Assembly (NCBI RefSeq): GCF_003003885.1
Contig: NZ_PVWN01000012.1
Location: 46,463-110,462 of the forward strand
Direction of reading: 5' to 3'
DNA: 64,000 nucleotides
Source of the DNA: Chlorogloea sp. CCALA 695
GTDB lineage: Bacteria > Cyanobacteriota > Cyanobacteriia > Cyanobacteriales > Chroococcidiopsidaceae
Shown here: positions 42,972-53,421 of the stretch, piece after piece
Layout of the letters: each line of letters starts with the position of its first letter
How positions within the stretch are numbered: position 1 is the stretch's first letter
Notes under the pieces: model-generated
What the model saw: only the letters and a program-made list of their open reading frames with translations
The model's database searches: none
Told to the model about the DNA's origin: nothing
Program-made: the position numbers and the translations under genes

Positions 42972-43958
42972 TTACCCTTCATCAAACCCATCAGTAGATT
43001 TAGTCTCAATGGTTAAGTGTGGCAATCCTTCCAGCTTTTCTACTACCGAAGGTAAAGCTAGCTGTTCGGGTACAAATATAGTTAAACCTCCTGGTACGCA
43101 CTCCACATCAATCGGGGTATAACCAATAATTTCCCCATCAAGAACTACTTTTTGCGGGGGTTCAGTTTTAATAATTACTCTTTTAGCTCGCAGATAACCG
43201 ACATCATCACGTTCGGTAGCGCTTTCATTTAAAGCCGTTTGCAGCAAATGATAGGAAGCAGCGATCGCACCAGCGCGAGTTATTGGCGATACTACGGTTA
43301 CATCCAACAAACCATCGTCAAAAACTACTCCGGCGGGCCCTTGAGCTAAAACCGATGTCGGTGGCGCAGCATTTGCAACGGTAATTGCCGCCGCACTGAG
43401 CTTAATAATTTTATCGGCGGTTTCGATCTCAGCTTCAAAAGATTCTAATTCTCGCAGTTGTTGAATCCCAGCCATTACATAGGCTAACACCCCAAACCGA
43501 TTTTTGGCGCGGCGATCAGCCCTGTCTACAGTTTCAGCCTCAAAACCTATCCCTGCTAGTAACACCATCGGGCGATCGTTGCACTTGGCGGCATCAATTA
43601 CCCGTGTCAAACCACCCAAAATTGTCTCGCAAGCCGCTTCAATAGTATCTGGCAATTCTAAGGCGGCGGCAAAAGCGTTGGCCGTACCGCGCGAAATAAT
43701 CCCTAGAGGAATGTTTGTCCCTACTAAAGCACTGGCGGCGGCGGACAATGTGCCATCCCCTCCAGAGGCGATAATACTGGTGGCTCCTTGAGCAATAGCT
43801 TCAGTGGCGATCGCATCTGCGTCTAATTCTTCAGTAGTGAACCGGATATCTAACTCTATGGTTGGTTCTAATAACTCTCGAATCGTTGCCAAATCTTGCT
43901 CCGGATTACCTTGACCAGCCGAGGGATTAAATATAAGACAAGTTCCAGTTCTTTTCAT
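42972..43958 (-). CDS. Diacylglycerol kinase-like lipid kinase (YegS family)
   Basis: A 328-residue enzyme of the DAGK_cat family. The N-terminal domain has TCLIFNPSAGQGNPEQDL, SIIASGGDGTLSAAAS (nucleotide-binding GGDGT) and GIISRGTANAFAAALELP. The C-terminal beta-rich domain has FDDGLLDVTVVSP and VVLDGEIIGYTPIDVE. It phosphorylates diacylglycerol or a related lipid or sphingoid base; the exact substrate is unknown. Convergent with the gene at 42,359. Confidence 0.88.
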   Translation of the reverse strand: MKRTGTCLIFNPSAGQGNPEQDLATIRELLEPTIELDIRFTTEELDADAIATEAIAQGATSIIASGGDGTLSAAASALVGTNIPLGIISRGTANAFAAALELPDTIEAACETILGGLTRVIDAAKCNDRPMVLLAGIGFEAETVDRADRRAKNRFGVLAYVMAGIQQLRELESFEAEIETADKIIKLSAAAITVANAAPPTSVLAQGPAGVVFDDGLLDVTVVSPITRAGAIAASYHLLQTALNESATERDDVGYLRAKRVIIKTEPPQKVVLDGEIIGYTPIDVECVPGGLTIFVPEQLALPSVVEKLEGLPHLTIETKSTDGFDEG

Positions 43959-44136
43959 AGGAGTAAACTTATTGCTTGAAATCCTTTGTAGTGTAACTTT
44001 TTGCTCGATATAATAAAATTAATTCTGCTATATCCAAGTATCTATTTAGTTAAAGGTTCTAAATATTTAATTGCTCAATAAAGGTAACAGAAAGAAAGCT
44101 AATTTTCACCCTATCTAAAGTTGTAATTAATATCTT

Positions 44137-44394
44137 ATGCCCGACCCAATGATGTATCAACAGGACGAATTTGTTGTTTTAGAACCTAACCAACAAGAAC
44201 AATTCCTCACCACTAGCGAGCTATTAGAAAAATTAAAAATAGTTTTGGCACATAGTCAGCATGAGTTACCGCAAGAACTACAAAGCTTTTCTTCTGTTGA
44301 AGAACAAGCTAATTATTTGATAGATACTAGCTGCGAATTAGTTTTGCAACCCGGTCAATATTTACAATGGTATGCTGTGCGCCTCGAAAAATAA
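44137..44394 (+). CDS. CRR7-family protein
   Basis: An 85-residue protein beginning MPDPMMYQQDEFVVLEPNQQ and ending YLIDTSCELVLQPGQYLQWY followed by AVRLEK. This is the pattern of cyanobacterial homologs of plant CHLORORESPIRATORY REDUCTION 7, a factor needed for the assembly or stability of the chloroplast NDH complex. The role in cyanobacteria is not settled. It is a separate small gene convergent with the DUF2854 gene. Confidence 0.85.
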   Translation: MPDPMMYQQDEFVVLEPNQQEQFLTTSELLEKLKIVLAHSQHELPQELQSFSSVEEQANYLIDTSCELVLQPGQYLQWYAVRLEK

Positions 44395-44429
44395 AATCTA
44401 TTTTTCTAAATCTCCCCCAACTAAAAAAT

Positions 44430-44987
44430 CTAGCTTTTCGGCTCAGAAGTAGTAATTAATGCTAATTCAATAGCGTCTTGTTTTGGCTGAGTAATTTTAA
44501 CTTCTACTCCAGGTGCAAAAAAACTTGTCATTTTCTGATGTTTTTCTTCCCAGGAATTTAACGGGATTAACGGCGAATAAAAATCAATAATTAGTGTATA
44601 AGCACCATTAGTTTCTGTTTCTCGTACACCTGTAATAAGCGGACGCTCTTCATCGCTAGGACTTAAACCTAGATGAGACAAAGAGCTATCAAGATGAGCG
44701 TCTTGTCCGTAACGGTAGCGAGTAATATCTTGGCGAATTTGATTTTGGGTGTCGGTAGCTTGCTGCTCTCGAAGGGTAGTAATAGCTGGGGTGGTAGGCT
44801 GCGTATAGGGTACGGGTTTTAATTCCGACACTTTCAGCGCTAACCCACCCAGTAACAATGGAATACCATAGAAAAAACCCACCAAGTTTAGGGTAGAATT
44901 ACCGGAAAAATAAGCATAAAATCCAACAATTGTTAAACCACCACCAATAGTTAAACCGAGGGATCCTAATGAAGTTTGACGTAGCAT
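44430..44987 (-). CDS. DUF2854 family membrane protein
   Basis: A 185-residue protein from the second ATG (MLRQTSLGSLGLTIGGGLTI); an upstream in-frame ATG at 45,050 would add 21 residues unlike the family. Two hydrophobic helices near the N-terminus (about 8-55) precede a soluble domain (ITRYRYGQDAHLDSSLSHLG, FYSPLIPLNSWEEKHQKMTS). The family is found in cyanobacteria and plastids; its function is unknown. Confidence 0.85.
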   Translation of the reverse strand: MLRQTSLGSLGLTIGGGLTIVGFYAYFSGNSTLNLVGFFYGIPLLLGGLALKVSELKPVPYTQPTTPAITTLREQQATDTQNQIRQDITRYRYGQDAHLDSSLSHLGLSPSDEERPLITGVRETETNGAYTLIIDFYSPLIPLNSWEEKHQKMTSFFAPGVEVKITQPKQDAIELALITTSEPKS

Positions 44988-45301
44988 GAGCTTAGGGCAA
45001 CAAATATGTAGATATATTAATAAACCTAACCTCCTCTTGCCCGGAAACACAAGTAGCTTATCCTAGAACTTATTTTTAGAGCGTTACCCAGTAGCGGAGG
45101 CGAGAATTTATTAGCTTCTTTGTAAATAATTAATAAGACTGATGCCTAAATGACCTACCTATGGTAGGCTGCTTGTGTATTTTACAAACAAATACCGGAA
45201 ACCTTAAACGAATAGCCCAGCTTAGGAAGTTGGAGCTAAATGTTATATTTTATGATCTGGACAAAGAATAAAGATTAGTACTTCCCTAGTGACTATTAAA
45301 T
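44988..45301. other. Divergent intergenic region
   Basis: About 314 bases between the DUF2854 start and the gene at 45,302. It contains a short hairpin CCTACC-TAT-GGTAGG near 45,158 but no gene-like frame. Promoters of both neighbours should lie here. Confidence 0.4.
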
Positions 45302-45682
45302 ATGAATGCCCTTCAACCTAGACAATCACTACAAACTGTAGCGCCTCGCCAGTTCGTCGCACCAAAAAGAAAAACCCGCCAACGCAGCCGCTTGCATCCT
45401 TACCAGGGAATAGCGCTGGAAAATACAGCTAAGTTAGTTGTCAATATGGTATTAGTTGCGGGAGCAGTGTCAGCTTTAGTAAAATTGTTGCCTTACAATA
45501 TTTCTCAACAGGCGAAATTACAAGAAATCTCTACAGAAGTGAAGCAGACAGAAAGTCGTGTAGCCGACTTGCAAACAGATTTTAAACGCTCCTTCGCTCC
45601 AGAGCAGGCTAAAACAATTATGGCAGAGCAAAGCAGTCGCGTAGATCCAAGACAACGCCCAGTATTTATTGTGAAAAAATAA
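45302..45682 (+). CDS. Single-span membrane protein with coiled coil
   Basis: A 126-residue protein: a basic cytoplasmic tail (PKRKTRQRSRLHPYQG), one membrane helix (about 45-63, KLVVNMVLVAGAVSALVKLL), a short coiled coil (QEISTEVKQTESRVADLQTD) and a C-terminus ending PVFIVKK. This bitopic layout is like FtsL/DivIC division proteins, but I see no leucine zipper of that family and assign no function. It looks like a conserved cyanobacterial protein of unknown role. Confidence 0.65.
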   Translation: MNALQPRQSLQTVAPRQFVAPKRKTRQRSRLHPYQGIALENTAKLVVNMVLVAGAVSALVKLLPYNISQQAKLQEISTEVKQTESRVADLQTDFKRSFAPEQAKTIMAEQSSRVDPRQRPVFIVKK

Positions 45683-45831
45683 GGATAATTTTAGAAGCTA
45701 TGGTTAGTAACTTGTAGTTCAATAGAGATTCCCCTAACCTCTCTTTTTAAAGTAGGAAATCTCTCCCAAGCTACGGTTTTTAAGCCTGAGTGCAACTACT
45801 AAATACTATAAAAAGACTTTTAACTCATCTT

Positions 45832-46533
45832 CTAAAAACTAAGCAACTGTTGCAACCAAGCTTCAACTTGCGATCGCAAACGATAACTAGCAAGATCCCC
45901 CGTTAAATCTTGGGTTAGAGGGAGGTAGGCTAAAGCCCGACGATAATCGGAAATCGCCAAATTCCAATCACCCCATAGGTGGTAAGTCCGTCCTCTTTCT
46001 GCGTAGATATTACCTTGCAGTTGACCGAATAAGGCGGCAATTTCTAAGTCTTCCACTGCTTCACTGTAATGTCCTAAGTCGCGCCAGGTAATAGCCCGAT
46101 TAATCCAGGTGCGGACATGACTGGGGTTGAGATCCAAAGCCCGATCGTAGTCGCTTATTGCCAAATTCGGACTACCAGAAACCGCGTAGTAGTTAGCTCG
46201 GTTGTTGTAAGCACTAGCTAGTTGAGGGTTGAGTTGGATTGCTTTATCGTAATCAGCGATCGCTTTGAGCAATTGACCACTTTGAAAGTAGATTAGCCCC
46301 CGATTGTTGTAATCGATCGCATTATCGGGATGGCGATCTATTAAATGGCTCAACGAAGCGATCGCGCTCGGATAATCGCCAAGCTTGGCTTTTTCCTTTC
46401 CATAGGAACGCAAACAGCGATCAGGTAATAAGTCTGGGGACAAGTTTTCGACGATAATTTGCTCGTCACTGATGTCAAAGGGATAAGGGCGGGGAAAACA
46501 ATCGGGGAGAGATGCGAGGATTGGAGGATTCAT
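45832..46533 (-). CDS. TPR-repeat protein
   Basis: A 233-residue protein with about five TPR repeats (SYGKEKAKLGDYPSAIASLS, DYNNRGLIYFQSGQLLKAIA, AYNNRANYYAVSGSPNLAIS, WINRAITWRDLGHYSEAVED, YAERGRTYHLWGDWNLAISD). No signal peptide or membrane helix is seen, so it is probably cytoplasmic. It stands alone between convergent and divergent neighbours, and no partner can be named. Confidence 0.8.
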   Translation of the reverse strand: MNPPILASLPDCFPRPYPFDISDEQIIVENLSPDLLPDRCLRSYGKEKAKLGDYPSAIASLSHLIDRHPDNAIDYNNRGLIYFQSGQLLKAIADYDKAIQLNPQLASAYNNRANYYAVSGSPNLAISDYDRALDLNPSHVRTWINRAITWRDLGHYSEAVEDLEIAALFGQLQGNIYAERGRTYHLWGDWNLAISDYRRALAYLPLTQDLTGDLASYRLRSQVEAWLQQLLSF

Positions 46534-46826
46534 TTTTTTATAACTATGAGCAGTAGCTCAATAAACTCAACTTATAATTTTTGCTGCGGCTACATTGGGG
46601 CAGTTGTGTTAGTTTGTCAAGTGGCTTGCAATTATTATCGGTGTTTATTTAAGAAAGTTACCAAAAGTTAATATTGAATACATAATTTATAATTTAGCAG
46701 GCTATAACTTGGACTTCATCAATCCTTAGTTCAATTCGACAAATAGAGTTAGCAGTAAAAGCTAAGTCTTTAGACAAGTTGGTACAATGCAACAACTAAG
46801 AGCGTCCCATTGACAAAAATATTTTT

Positions 46827-47285
46827 ATGCCCAATACCTTGTTAGATGAGGCTACAGATTTAGCCGCCGATGATTATCTTGTAGTTGGTTTAGCGACTTG
46901 CTTTGTCAAAGAAGAGGGCGAAGTCCATGAAGTTGAAGTGATTGAGCCGATCCCCTCTGCGGCTTTGGAAGCTATTGTTAAAGGCATTCCCACATCTTAT
47001 AAACTTGCCCTTGCTACAACTATTGGCGACGTTGTGACCCAATTACCCCAAAAACCTGCCGGATTCCCTGATTCGGCCCAATTTGCCGATGAATTTGTTT
47101 TTAGAGCGATCGCCGCCGCGCGGACTTATAAACGTCGGGATGTAGCGACAACTCATATTCCTCTAGGTACAAGCCGCGATGACTTTAAATACTCTATTGA
47201 GCGCAAGCGCGTGTTAAATATGAGCCGTACAGTTACAACCGATGACAATGTAAAACAACATTCTCATACTCATAAAGTGCTGTAA
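46827..47285 (+). CDS. Conserved-looking hypothetical protein
   Basis: A 152-residue soluble protein (LVVGLATCFVKEEGEVHEVE, EPIPSAALEAIVKGIPTSYK, FADEFVFRAIAAARTYKRRD) ending in a His-rich tail (VKQHSHTHKVL). I do not recognise a named domain. The gene ends two bases before the GST-family gene, so they form one transcription unit. The upstream 290 bases hold no gene. Confidence 0.65.
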   Translation: MPNTLLDEATDLAADDYLVVGLATCFVKEEGEVHEVEVIEPIPSAALEAIVKGIPTSYKLALATTIGDVVTQLPQKPAGFPDSAQFADEFVFRAIAAARTYKRRDVATTHIPLGTSRDDFKYSIERKRVLNMSRTVTTDDNVKQHSHTHKVL

Positions 47286-47287
47286 CT

Positions 47288-47839
47288 ATGATAAAACTTT
47301 ACGGGGGCGCACGTAGCCGAGCTTCAATTGTCAAGTGGTATTTAGAAGAATTAGCAATTCCCTACGAGTTCGTGCTGTTAGATATGCAAGCATCAGAACA
47401 CCTCAAGCCAGAGTTTTTAGCCATTAACCCAATGGGAAAAGTTCCGGCGATCGCCGATGGGGATTTTTATTTATGGGAATCAGGGGCAATTTTGCTTTAT
47501 TTAGCCCAAAAGTACGACAAAAACACCTTTTCTGTAGAGCAACTGGCAACAATAAATCAATGGATTTCGTTCGCTAACTCTACTTTATTCATCGGAGTTT
47601 TTATCGAAGCCCATCGAGAGCGTGAAATGTCCAGGCTATTAACGGCGCTTGACAAGATTTTGGCATCGCAACCGTACTTACTGAGTAAAGAGTTTGGTGT
47701 TGCTGATGTCGCAGTAGGTTCAATACTGGCATACATTCCGATGCTGCTAAAGCTCGATTTGAGCGCTTACCCGAAAGTGTTGAACTATATGCAGCGCCTT
47801 GGAGAGCGTCCAGCTTTTCAAAAAGCAATGTCAATGTAA
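47288..47839 (+). CDS. Glutathione S-transferase family protein
   Basis: A 183-residue thioredoxin-fold plus helical GST. The N-terminal domain reads MIKLYGGARSRASIVKWYLE, with PMGKVPAIADGDFYLWESGAILLYLAQ, where the cis-Pro and the Glu-Ser pair bind glutathione. A short C-terminal helical domain contains GVADVAVGSILAYIPM. It is a little shorter than typical GSTs (about 200). The substrate is unknown. Two bases separate it from the upstream gene. Confidence 0.88.
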   Translation: MIKLYGGARSRASIVKWYLEELAIPYEFVLLDMQASEHLKPEFLAINPMGKVPAIADGDFYLWESGAILLYLAQKYDKNTFSVEQLATINQWISFANSTLFIGVFIEAHREREMSRLLTALDKILASQPYLLSKEFGVADVAVGSILAYIPMLLKLDLSAYPKVLNYMQRLGERPAFQKAMSM

Positions 47840-47844
47840 AAAAA

Positions 47845-47869
47845 TAGGACAGGCTAAAAGCCTGTCCTA
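47845..47869. terminator. Bidirectional terminator between GST gene and psbK
   Basis: Perfect 11-base arms, TAGGACAGGCT (47845-47855) and its complement (47859-47869), with loop AAA, flanked by an A-run on the left and A/T-rich sequence on the right. It sits between convergent genes, so it can end both transcripts. Confidence 0.8.
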
Positions 47870-47891
47870 TAAATATTAGCTTAGAAAAAAA

Positions 47892-48029
47892 TTATCTAAA
47901 ACCAATTGCTGCTTGCCAAACAAACGCCAGCAACAAGAAAAATACAGGAATAATTGGTAAAACGTCTATTAAAGGATTAAAAATCGCGTAGGCTTCGGGG
48001 AGTTTTGCGAGGATCAGTGCGGCTTCCAT
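47892..48029 (-). CDS. psbK: Photosystem II subunit PsbK precursor
   Basis: On the minus strand, ATG 48029 opens 45 codons: [20 protein letters not shown], then [18 protein letters not shown] and AIGFR. The conserved KLPEAY...F.PL.DVLP..P.FF..LAFVWQA pattern is PsbK. The first eight residues are removed after synthesis in other species, and the mature peptide is a single membrane helix near CP43. The gene follows tgt on the same strand, a common cyanobacterial order. Confidence 0.96.
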   Translation of the reverse strand: MEAALILAKLPEAYAIFNPLIDVLPIIPVFFLLLAFVWQAAIGFR

Positions 48030-48101
48030 CTCTATGTATCTCTACTTTCGCAGCTTTAAGAATTGAAATGGATTTTAACACGAAAGCGATTACCAAGTGA
48101 G

Positions 48102-49262
<1,161 letters not shown>

Positions 49263-49302
49263 TCAGTGTAGGATTATAGCGCCAGACTTCTGGTGAGGAA
49301 AG

Positions 49303-49755
49303 TTAAAAAGGGCAACTACCATCGTCATCAATTTCTGCGTCCCACTTAGCGGAGATGACTTGATCCATCATTGCTTCTAAACTTGCAGCGTTTAAGTTGC
49401 GCGTTACTCGCTCTTGCAATGGTGTAGAAAGTGGAATTAGTCGTAAGCAGGTGGTATCAAGCATTAAATCAAAATAGGTTTCTTTCTCAAGAGACTGTTT
49501 CAGTTCGAGATAATCAAAACTATGAAGATTCAAATAAAGGGCATGATTGGCAATTAGTGTCGCCTGTTGGGAATTCGTAAATATTTCCATAACATCGCCT
49601 TCACCTTGGCTTGTAAGCTTGTCATCTTGAATATAGACATAGCGGACTCGCCCCAAATCGGCAAGTAGTCGCCCCATATCTATTTTGTTTGTAATGATGC
49701 CAGTATTGATAATGCACGGCGCAGGTAGCTGGGAGTCGGGGCGATAGTTACTCAT
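49303..49755 (-). CDS. Hypothetical protein, conserved-looking
   Basis: A 150-residue soluble protein (CIINTGIITNKIDMGRLLAD, VRYVYIQDDKLTSQGEGDVM, NHALYLNLHSFDYLELKQS) with a very acidic C-terminus (WDAEIDDDGSCPF). I do not recognise its family. The reading is complete and it lies upstream of tgt on the same strand with a 70-base gap, so it could be co-transcribed. Confidence 0.6.
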   Translation of the reverse strand: MSNYRPDSQLPAPCIINTGIITNKIDMGRLLADLGRVRYVYIQDDKLTSQGEGDVMEIFTNSQQATLIANHALYLNLHSFDYLELKQSLEKETYFDLMLDTTCLRLIPLSTPLQERVTRNLNAASLEAMMDQVISAKWDAEIDDDGSCPF

Positions 49756-50032
49756 AATTCAAACAATTTGTCGGCAGAACTTGTCTATAGTGAGGATTAA
49801 AAGCGATGTAGAGATTGATAAAGTAGGTTTACTTATACTTACCTTACTAAAACTTCTACTTGCTTGCTTTAAGGCTAAGAGTTTGCTGGCAAATTAAATT
49901 AAGGTAATTACAAAAAGTTACAGTCAAAAAGCAGCCTACGATACAATATTATCTCAAGTTTTTTAGTTTGCTTCTATTTACAGCCAGCCAGCAACGATAA
50001 TTACCGACAAGTAAATACCTCAATCAATTTAT

Positions 50033-50806
50033 ATGCAAACTAATCATCGTTGCTGGTGGAAAAGATTGGGTTTGGAAATAACAGCAGCAATTACCTTTTA
50101 TACCTGTATTCCTATACCCATTAATAACTTAGAGTTTCAGCGCGTAGCTTGCTTTGCCCCGCTAGTTGGACTAATTATTGGTGGGATTTTGGGGCTACTC
50201 GACATTGGACTATCCTCAATTGGGATGCCTCTGTTGACCAGTAGTGCTTTAGTAATTGGTTTTTGGGTTGTTTTAACCGGAGGACTGCATTTAGACGGGG
50301 TAATGGATGCGGCAGATGGACTAGCTGTACAAGATCCGCAAAAAAGGTTAGAGGTGATGGTAGATAGCGCTACTGGAGCCTTTGGGGCAATGAGTGCGAT
50401 CGCCCTCTTACTACTCAAAACGGCGGCTTTAACAGACTTGCATAGTCCCCACTGGTTAGGATTGATGGTTGTGTGTGGTTGGGGAAGATGGGGACAACAA
50501 ATTGCGATCGCCTTTTATCCCTATCTCAAACCCACAGGTAAAGGTAAATTTCACTCTAAAGCTATTACTTCTTACTGGGATTTATTACCAGGATTGATAT
50601 TAATGCTAAGTATTAGCGCCCTAGCCGTTTTGCTAGATGAAACTCTTTTTAAGTTAGCTTTATTTACAGTCGTGGGGGGCAGTGCGATCGCGCATTTAAC
50701 GAGTGCGTGGTTTTATTACAAGCTCGGTGGTCATACGGGTGACACCTACGGGGCTGTTGTAGAATGGACAGAAGCCTTTTTATTGTGTGTGTTGACTCTG
50801 GCGTGA
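50033..50806 (+). CDS. cobS: Adenosylcobinamide-GDP ribazoletransferase
   Basis: A 257-residue membrane enzyme that joins alpha-ribazole to adenosylcobinamide-GDP in the last step of (pseudo)cobalamin synthesis. Motifs are [10 protein letters not shown] near the start, [31 protein letters not shown] with metal-binding Asp residues, [11 protein letters not shown], and [18 protein letters not shown] looked for a cobalamin riboswitch box upstream and did not find one. Confidence 0.93.
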   Translation: MQTNHRCWWKRLGLEITAAITFYTCIPIPINNLEFQRVACFAPLVGLIIGGILGLLDIGLSSIGMPLLTSSALVIGFWVVLTGGLHLDGVMDAADGLAVQDPQKRLEVMVDSATGAFGAMSAIALLLLKTAALTDLHSPHWLGLMVVCGWGRWGQQIAIAFYPYLKPTGKGKFHSKAITSYWDLLPGLILMLSISALAVLLDETLFKLALFTVVGGSAIAHLTSAWFYYKLGGHTGDTYGAVVEWTEAFLLCVLTLA

Positions 50807-50815
50807 AATGTTGTT

Positions 50816-51271
50816 TCAAGCTGGGCGCAGGCGACTAACTTTGAGCTTAAAATTTCCTACTCCAGTCTCCCCAAAAGCCCGAACTCGCACTACATAAGTT
50901 CCGGTGGTGGCAATCCGGGTAAATAGTAAGGCATTAGTTGTACCATCTGGCCCATCGTCATTTTCAGAGATAGTTGCTCCATCGGTCGATAGTAGCGTCA
51001 CCATGGCATCAAAACTATCAGAAGTTAGATCAATGGCTACATTGTCACCTCGATTGAGCTTGACTAAGTAATCGCGGGCAAATCCCCCCATTCCTGTGGG
51101 AATATCATTCTCTGTCAGCTTGTCTACAATTTCATTACTAGGCGGTAAAGCCATCGGATTATATAACTTGCTTTGAGCTAGTGCCGAGTACGTCCCAATA
51201 CTAAGAGTTAGTAGGGTAGAAGGAATTAATAGTAGATGCTTTAACTTAATTAATGAAGCTTTAACGACCAT
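50816..51271 (-). CDS. Exported pre-peptidase C-terminal (PPC) domain protein
   Basis: A 151-residue protein with a signal peptide ending near TYSALAQ. The mature part has the PPC pattern: ARDYLVKLNRGDNVAIDLTS, DSFDAMVTLLSTDGATISEN, DDGPDGTTNALLFTRIATTG, TYVVRVRAFGETGVGNFKL. PPC domains are usually attached to secreted enzymes; here the domain stands alone, so a binding or accessory role is likely. Convergent with cobS. Confidence 0.8.
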   Translation of the reverse strand: MVVKASLIKLKHLLLIPSTLLTLSIGTYSALAQSKLYNPMALPPSNEIVDKLTENDIPTGMGGFARDYLVKLNRGDNVAIDLTSDSFDAMVTLLSTDGATISENDDGPDGTTNALLFTRIATTGTYVVRVRAFGETGVGNFKLKVSRLRPA

Positions 51272-51292
51272 TCACCGTTGCTCAAATATAAC

Positions 51293-51973
51293 TCAAGCTT
51301 TATTATGCCTTTGGCTAGTAGCGATCGCTACTAGCCCCGCTACAGCAATTCCCTCTTGTTGTAATACTTTGGCTGCAAAGCTTGCAGTTGCGCCAGTTGT
51401 GTAAATATCGTCTATTAGCAATACGGGTTTAACTGGGCGGTGATGACAAAATTCTGCTCCTAAGCCAAAAGCCTTGTTTAAGTTTTCGTGGCGCTGCTGG
51501 GGAGATAAATTAAATTGCGCGGCGGTATCTTTTTGGCGGGTTAAACCTAGTTCGTGCAGTTTTAAACCCGTAACACTGCAAAAATGTTCGCCGATGAGAG
51601 CGGCTTGATTGTAACCCCGTTGTTTTTGTCTTGTGGGGTGTAAAGGAATCGGGACAACGATTACTTGACGATTGGCAAAAGGCGAATTTAGCCAAGCCTC
51701 CGCTAACCAATTTCCCAAAGGACGAGCAATTGTTGGTTGATTTTCGTATTTGAGAGATGAAATCGCGCGTTTGAGCGTACCTTGATAATTTCCCCACACA
51801 AATATTGGTAATTGCTGCTGTTCGAGATAGTGGGGGCGTGTTAATTGACATTTTTGCAATTGTCTAGTGCAGTCAAGGCAAAATTCTGTAGGAGTTGCGC
51901 GATCGCATAACAGACAATGAGACTCTAAAAATAAGTTGAATAATCCTTGAATATTTCTTGTCCAATGGGGCAT
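51293..51973 (-). CDS. comF: ComF-family phosphoribosyltransferase-like protein
   Basis: A 226-residue protein. The N-terminal zinc finger has CLLCDRATPTEFCLDC, and the phosphoribosyl-pyrophosphate loop is PVLLIDDIYTTGATASFAAK. It also has VVPIPLHPTRQKQRGYNQAA. ComF proteins are needed for natural DNA uptake and for primosome function on incoming single strands. This fits the pil genes in the same window, although it is 35 kb away. Divergent from folC. Confidence 0.88.
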   Translation of the reverse strand: MPHWTRNIQGLFNLFLESHCLLCDRATPTEFCLDCTRQLQKCQLTRPHYLEQQQLPIFVWGNYQGTLKRAISSLKYENQPTIARPLGNWLAEAWLNSPFANRQVIVVPIPLHPTRQKQRGYNQAALIGEHFCSVTGLKLHELGLTRQKDTAAQFNLSPQQRHENLNKAFGLGAEFCHHRPVKPVLLIDDIYTTGATASFAAKVLQQEGIAVAGLVAIATSQRHNKA

Positions 51974-52058
51974 TATTTATAACTTCAAATCCTAAAATTA
52001 TCCCGTGCCACGGGGAAGGTAATGGTACGGTTAATACAGAAAAATTATTTATGCTTGC

Positions 52059-53300
52059 GTGGATATTGATTCAATACTGCAACCATTGCAAAGGTTTGGC
52101 GTTCATCTGGGCTTAGAAAGAATCGAGCAACTACTATTTAGTTTAGGCAACCCCCACCATAATGTACCGATAATTCACGTCGCCGGAACTAATGGCAAAG
52201 GTTCGGTATGTGCCTATTTATCCTCAATTTTGACTCAAGCAGGCTACAAAGTAGGACGCTATACATCGCCGCATTTAATAGATTGGAATGAGCGGATTTG
52301 TTTAAATGAGCAACCGATTTCTGTAGAAGCATTGCAAAGCTTGCTAATAAAAGTTATTGACGCTATTAATCCCACCACCGAATCGCCGACGCAGTTTGAA
52401 GTAATTACGGCGGCGGCTTGGTTGTATTTTGCCCAAAGCAAAGTAGATATAGCGGTAGTAGAAGTAGGTTTAGGGGGAAGATTAGATGCGACTAATATTT
52501 GTTGTCCCCTAGTTACTGTAATTACCTCCATTAGCCGCGAACATTGGCAGCAACTAGGCTCAACTTTGACAGAGATTGCCACAGAAAAAGCCGGAATTAT
52601 GAAGCCTGGTTGTCCGGTAGTAGTGGGACAATTGCCCCTAGAAGCCCAAAATGTCGTGCGATCGCGCCTTACTAAATTAAATTGTCCGGCGGTAGTGGTA
52701 GAACCTGCTACAGAATTACCAATTGTTAACGGTCAAAGATGGGCAAGTTATCAAAACATTGACTACCCTTTGCCATTGCTAGGCTTCATTCAATTAAGTA
52801 ATAGTGCGATCGCCATTTCTACCATTCAAGTATTGCAACAAAAAGGCTGGAAAATTACCCCAGAAGCAATTTCTGCGGGGATGAAGAAAACTCGCTGGCT
52901 AGGTCGCCTCCAATGGGTGAAGTACGGCGATTTCTCTTTACTAATTGATGGCGCTCATAATCCGGCGGCAGCCCAAGCTTTACGCCACTATGTAGATACC
53001 CTAGAAGCCCCGGTAACATGGGTAATGGGGATGTTATCGACCAAAGACCACCCAGAGATATTTACAGCCTTGCTGCGCGCCCTAGACAGCTTGCACTTAG
53101 TCCCCGTTCCCGACCATAGCAGCGCCGATCCGCTAGATTTAGCAGTTATAGCCCGAACTATTTGCCCCAACTTAGCAACTTGCCAGACTCATGAAGACTT
53201 ATTTTCGGCTTTAAAGACAGTACAAAGCGATCGCCCAGTGATTTTGTGTGGTTCGCTGTATTTAGTAGGATATTTTCTCAAATCTTTGCCATCCCCATAA
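52059..53300 (+). CDS. folC: Folylpolyglutamate / dihydrofolate synthase
   Basis: A 413-residue Mur-ligase-like enzyme that adds glutamate to folates. The ATP loop is IHVAGTNGKGSVCAYLSSIL (about residue 38), followed by YTSPHLIDWNERI, VEVGLGGRLDATNI, TVITSISREHWQQLG and LLIDGAHNPAAAQAL. The start is GTG 52059; the ATG at 52051 is in another frame. It is divergent from comF and ends before the metK terminator. Confidence 0.92.
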   Translation: MDIDSILQPLQRFGVHLGLERIEQLLFSLGNPHHNVPIIHVAGTNGKGSVCAYLSSILTQAGYKVGRYTSPHLIDWNERICLNEQPISVEALQSLLIKVIDAINPTTESPTQFEVITAAAWLYFAQSKVDIAVVEVGLGGRLDATNICCPLVTVITSISREHWQQLGSTLTEIATEKAGIMKPGCPVVVGQLPLEAQNVVRSRLTKLNCPAVVVEPATELPIVNGQRWASYQNIDYPLPLLGFIQLSNSAIAISTIQVLQQKGWKITPEAISAGMKKTRWLGRLQWVKYGDFSLLIDGAHNPAAAQALRHYVDTLEAPVTWVMGMLSTKDHPEIFTALLRALDSLHLVPVPDHSSADPLDLAVIARTICPNLATCQTHEDLFSALKTVQSDRPVILCGSLYLVGYFLKSLPSP

Positions 53301-53302
53301 AA

Positions 53303-53331
53303 AAGGGATAAACTCAACGAGTTTATCCCTT
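53303..53331 (-). terminator. Terminator for metK (and folC)
   Basis: Perfect 13-base arms, AAGGGATAAACTC (53303-53315) and its complement (53319-53331), with loop AAC. On the minus strand the right arm is followed by a T-run (A-run at 53298-53304), so it mainly serves metK, but it lies between convergent genes. Confidence 0.75.
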
Positions 53332-53421
53332 AGCAAGTATTTTGTGAGATATTCCCCCTTTTTTAAGGCGGCTACCCCTCATCCTCAGAATCTATCTATG
53401 CAAAGTCGCTTTAATCAACAA

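Noticed and set aside
46459..46671. Plus-strand 70-codon Cys-rich frame
   Set aside because: It begins inside the minus-strand TPR gene and runs into spacer DNA without a ribosome site.
49756..50032. Possible cobalamin riboswitch before cobS
   Set aside because: No B12-box-like sequence or suitable long stem was seen.
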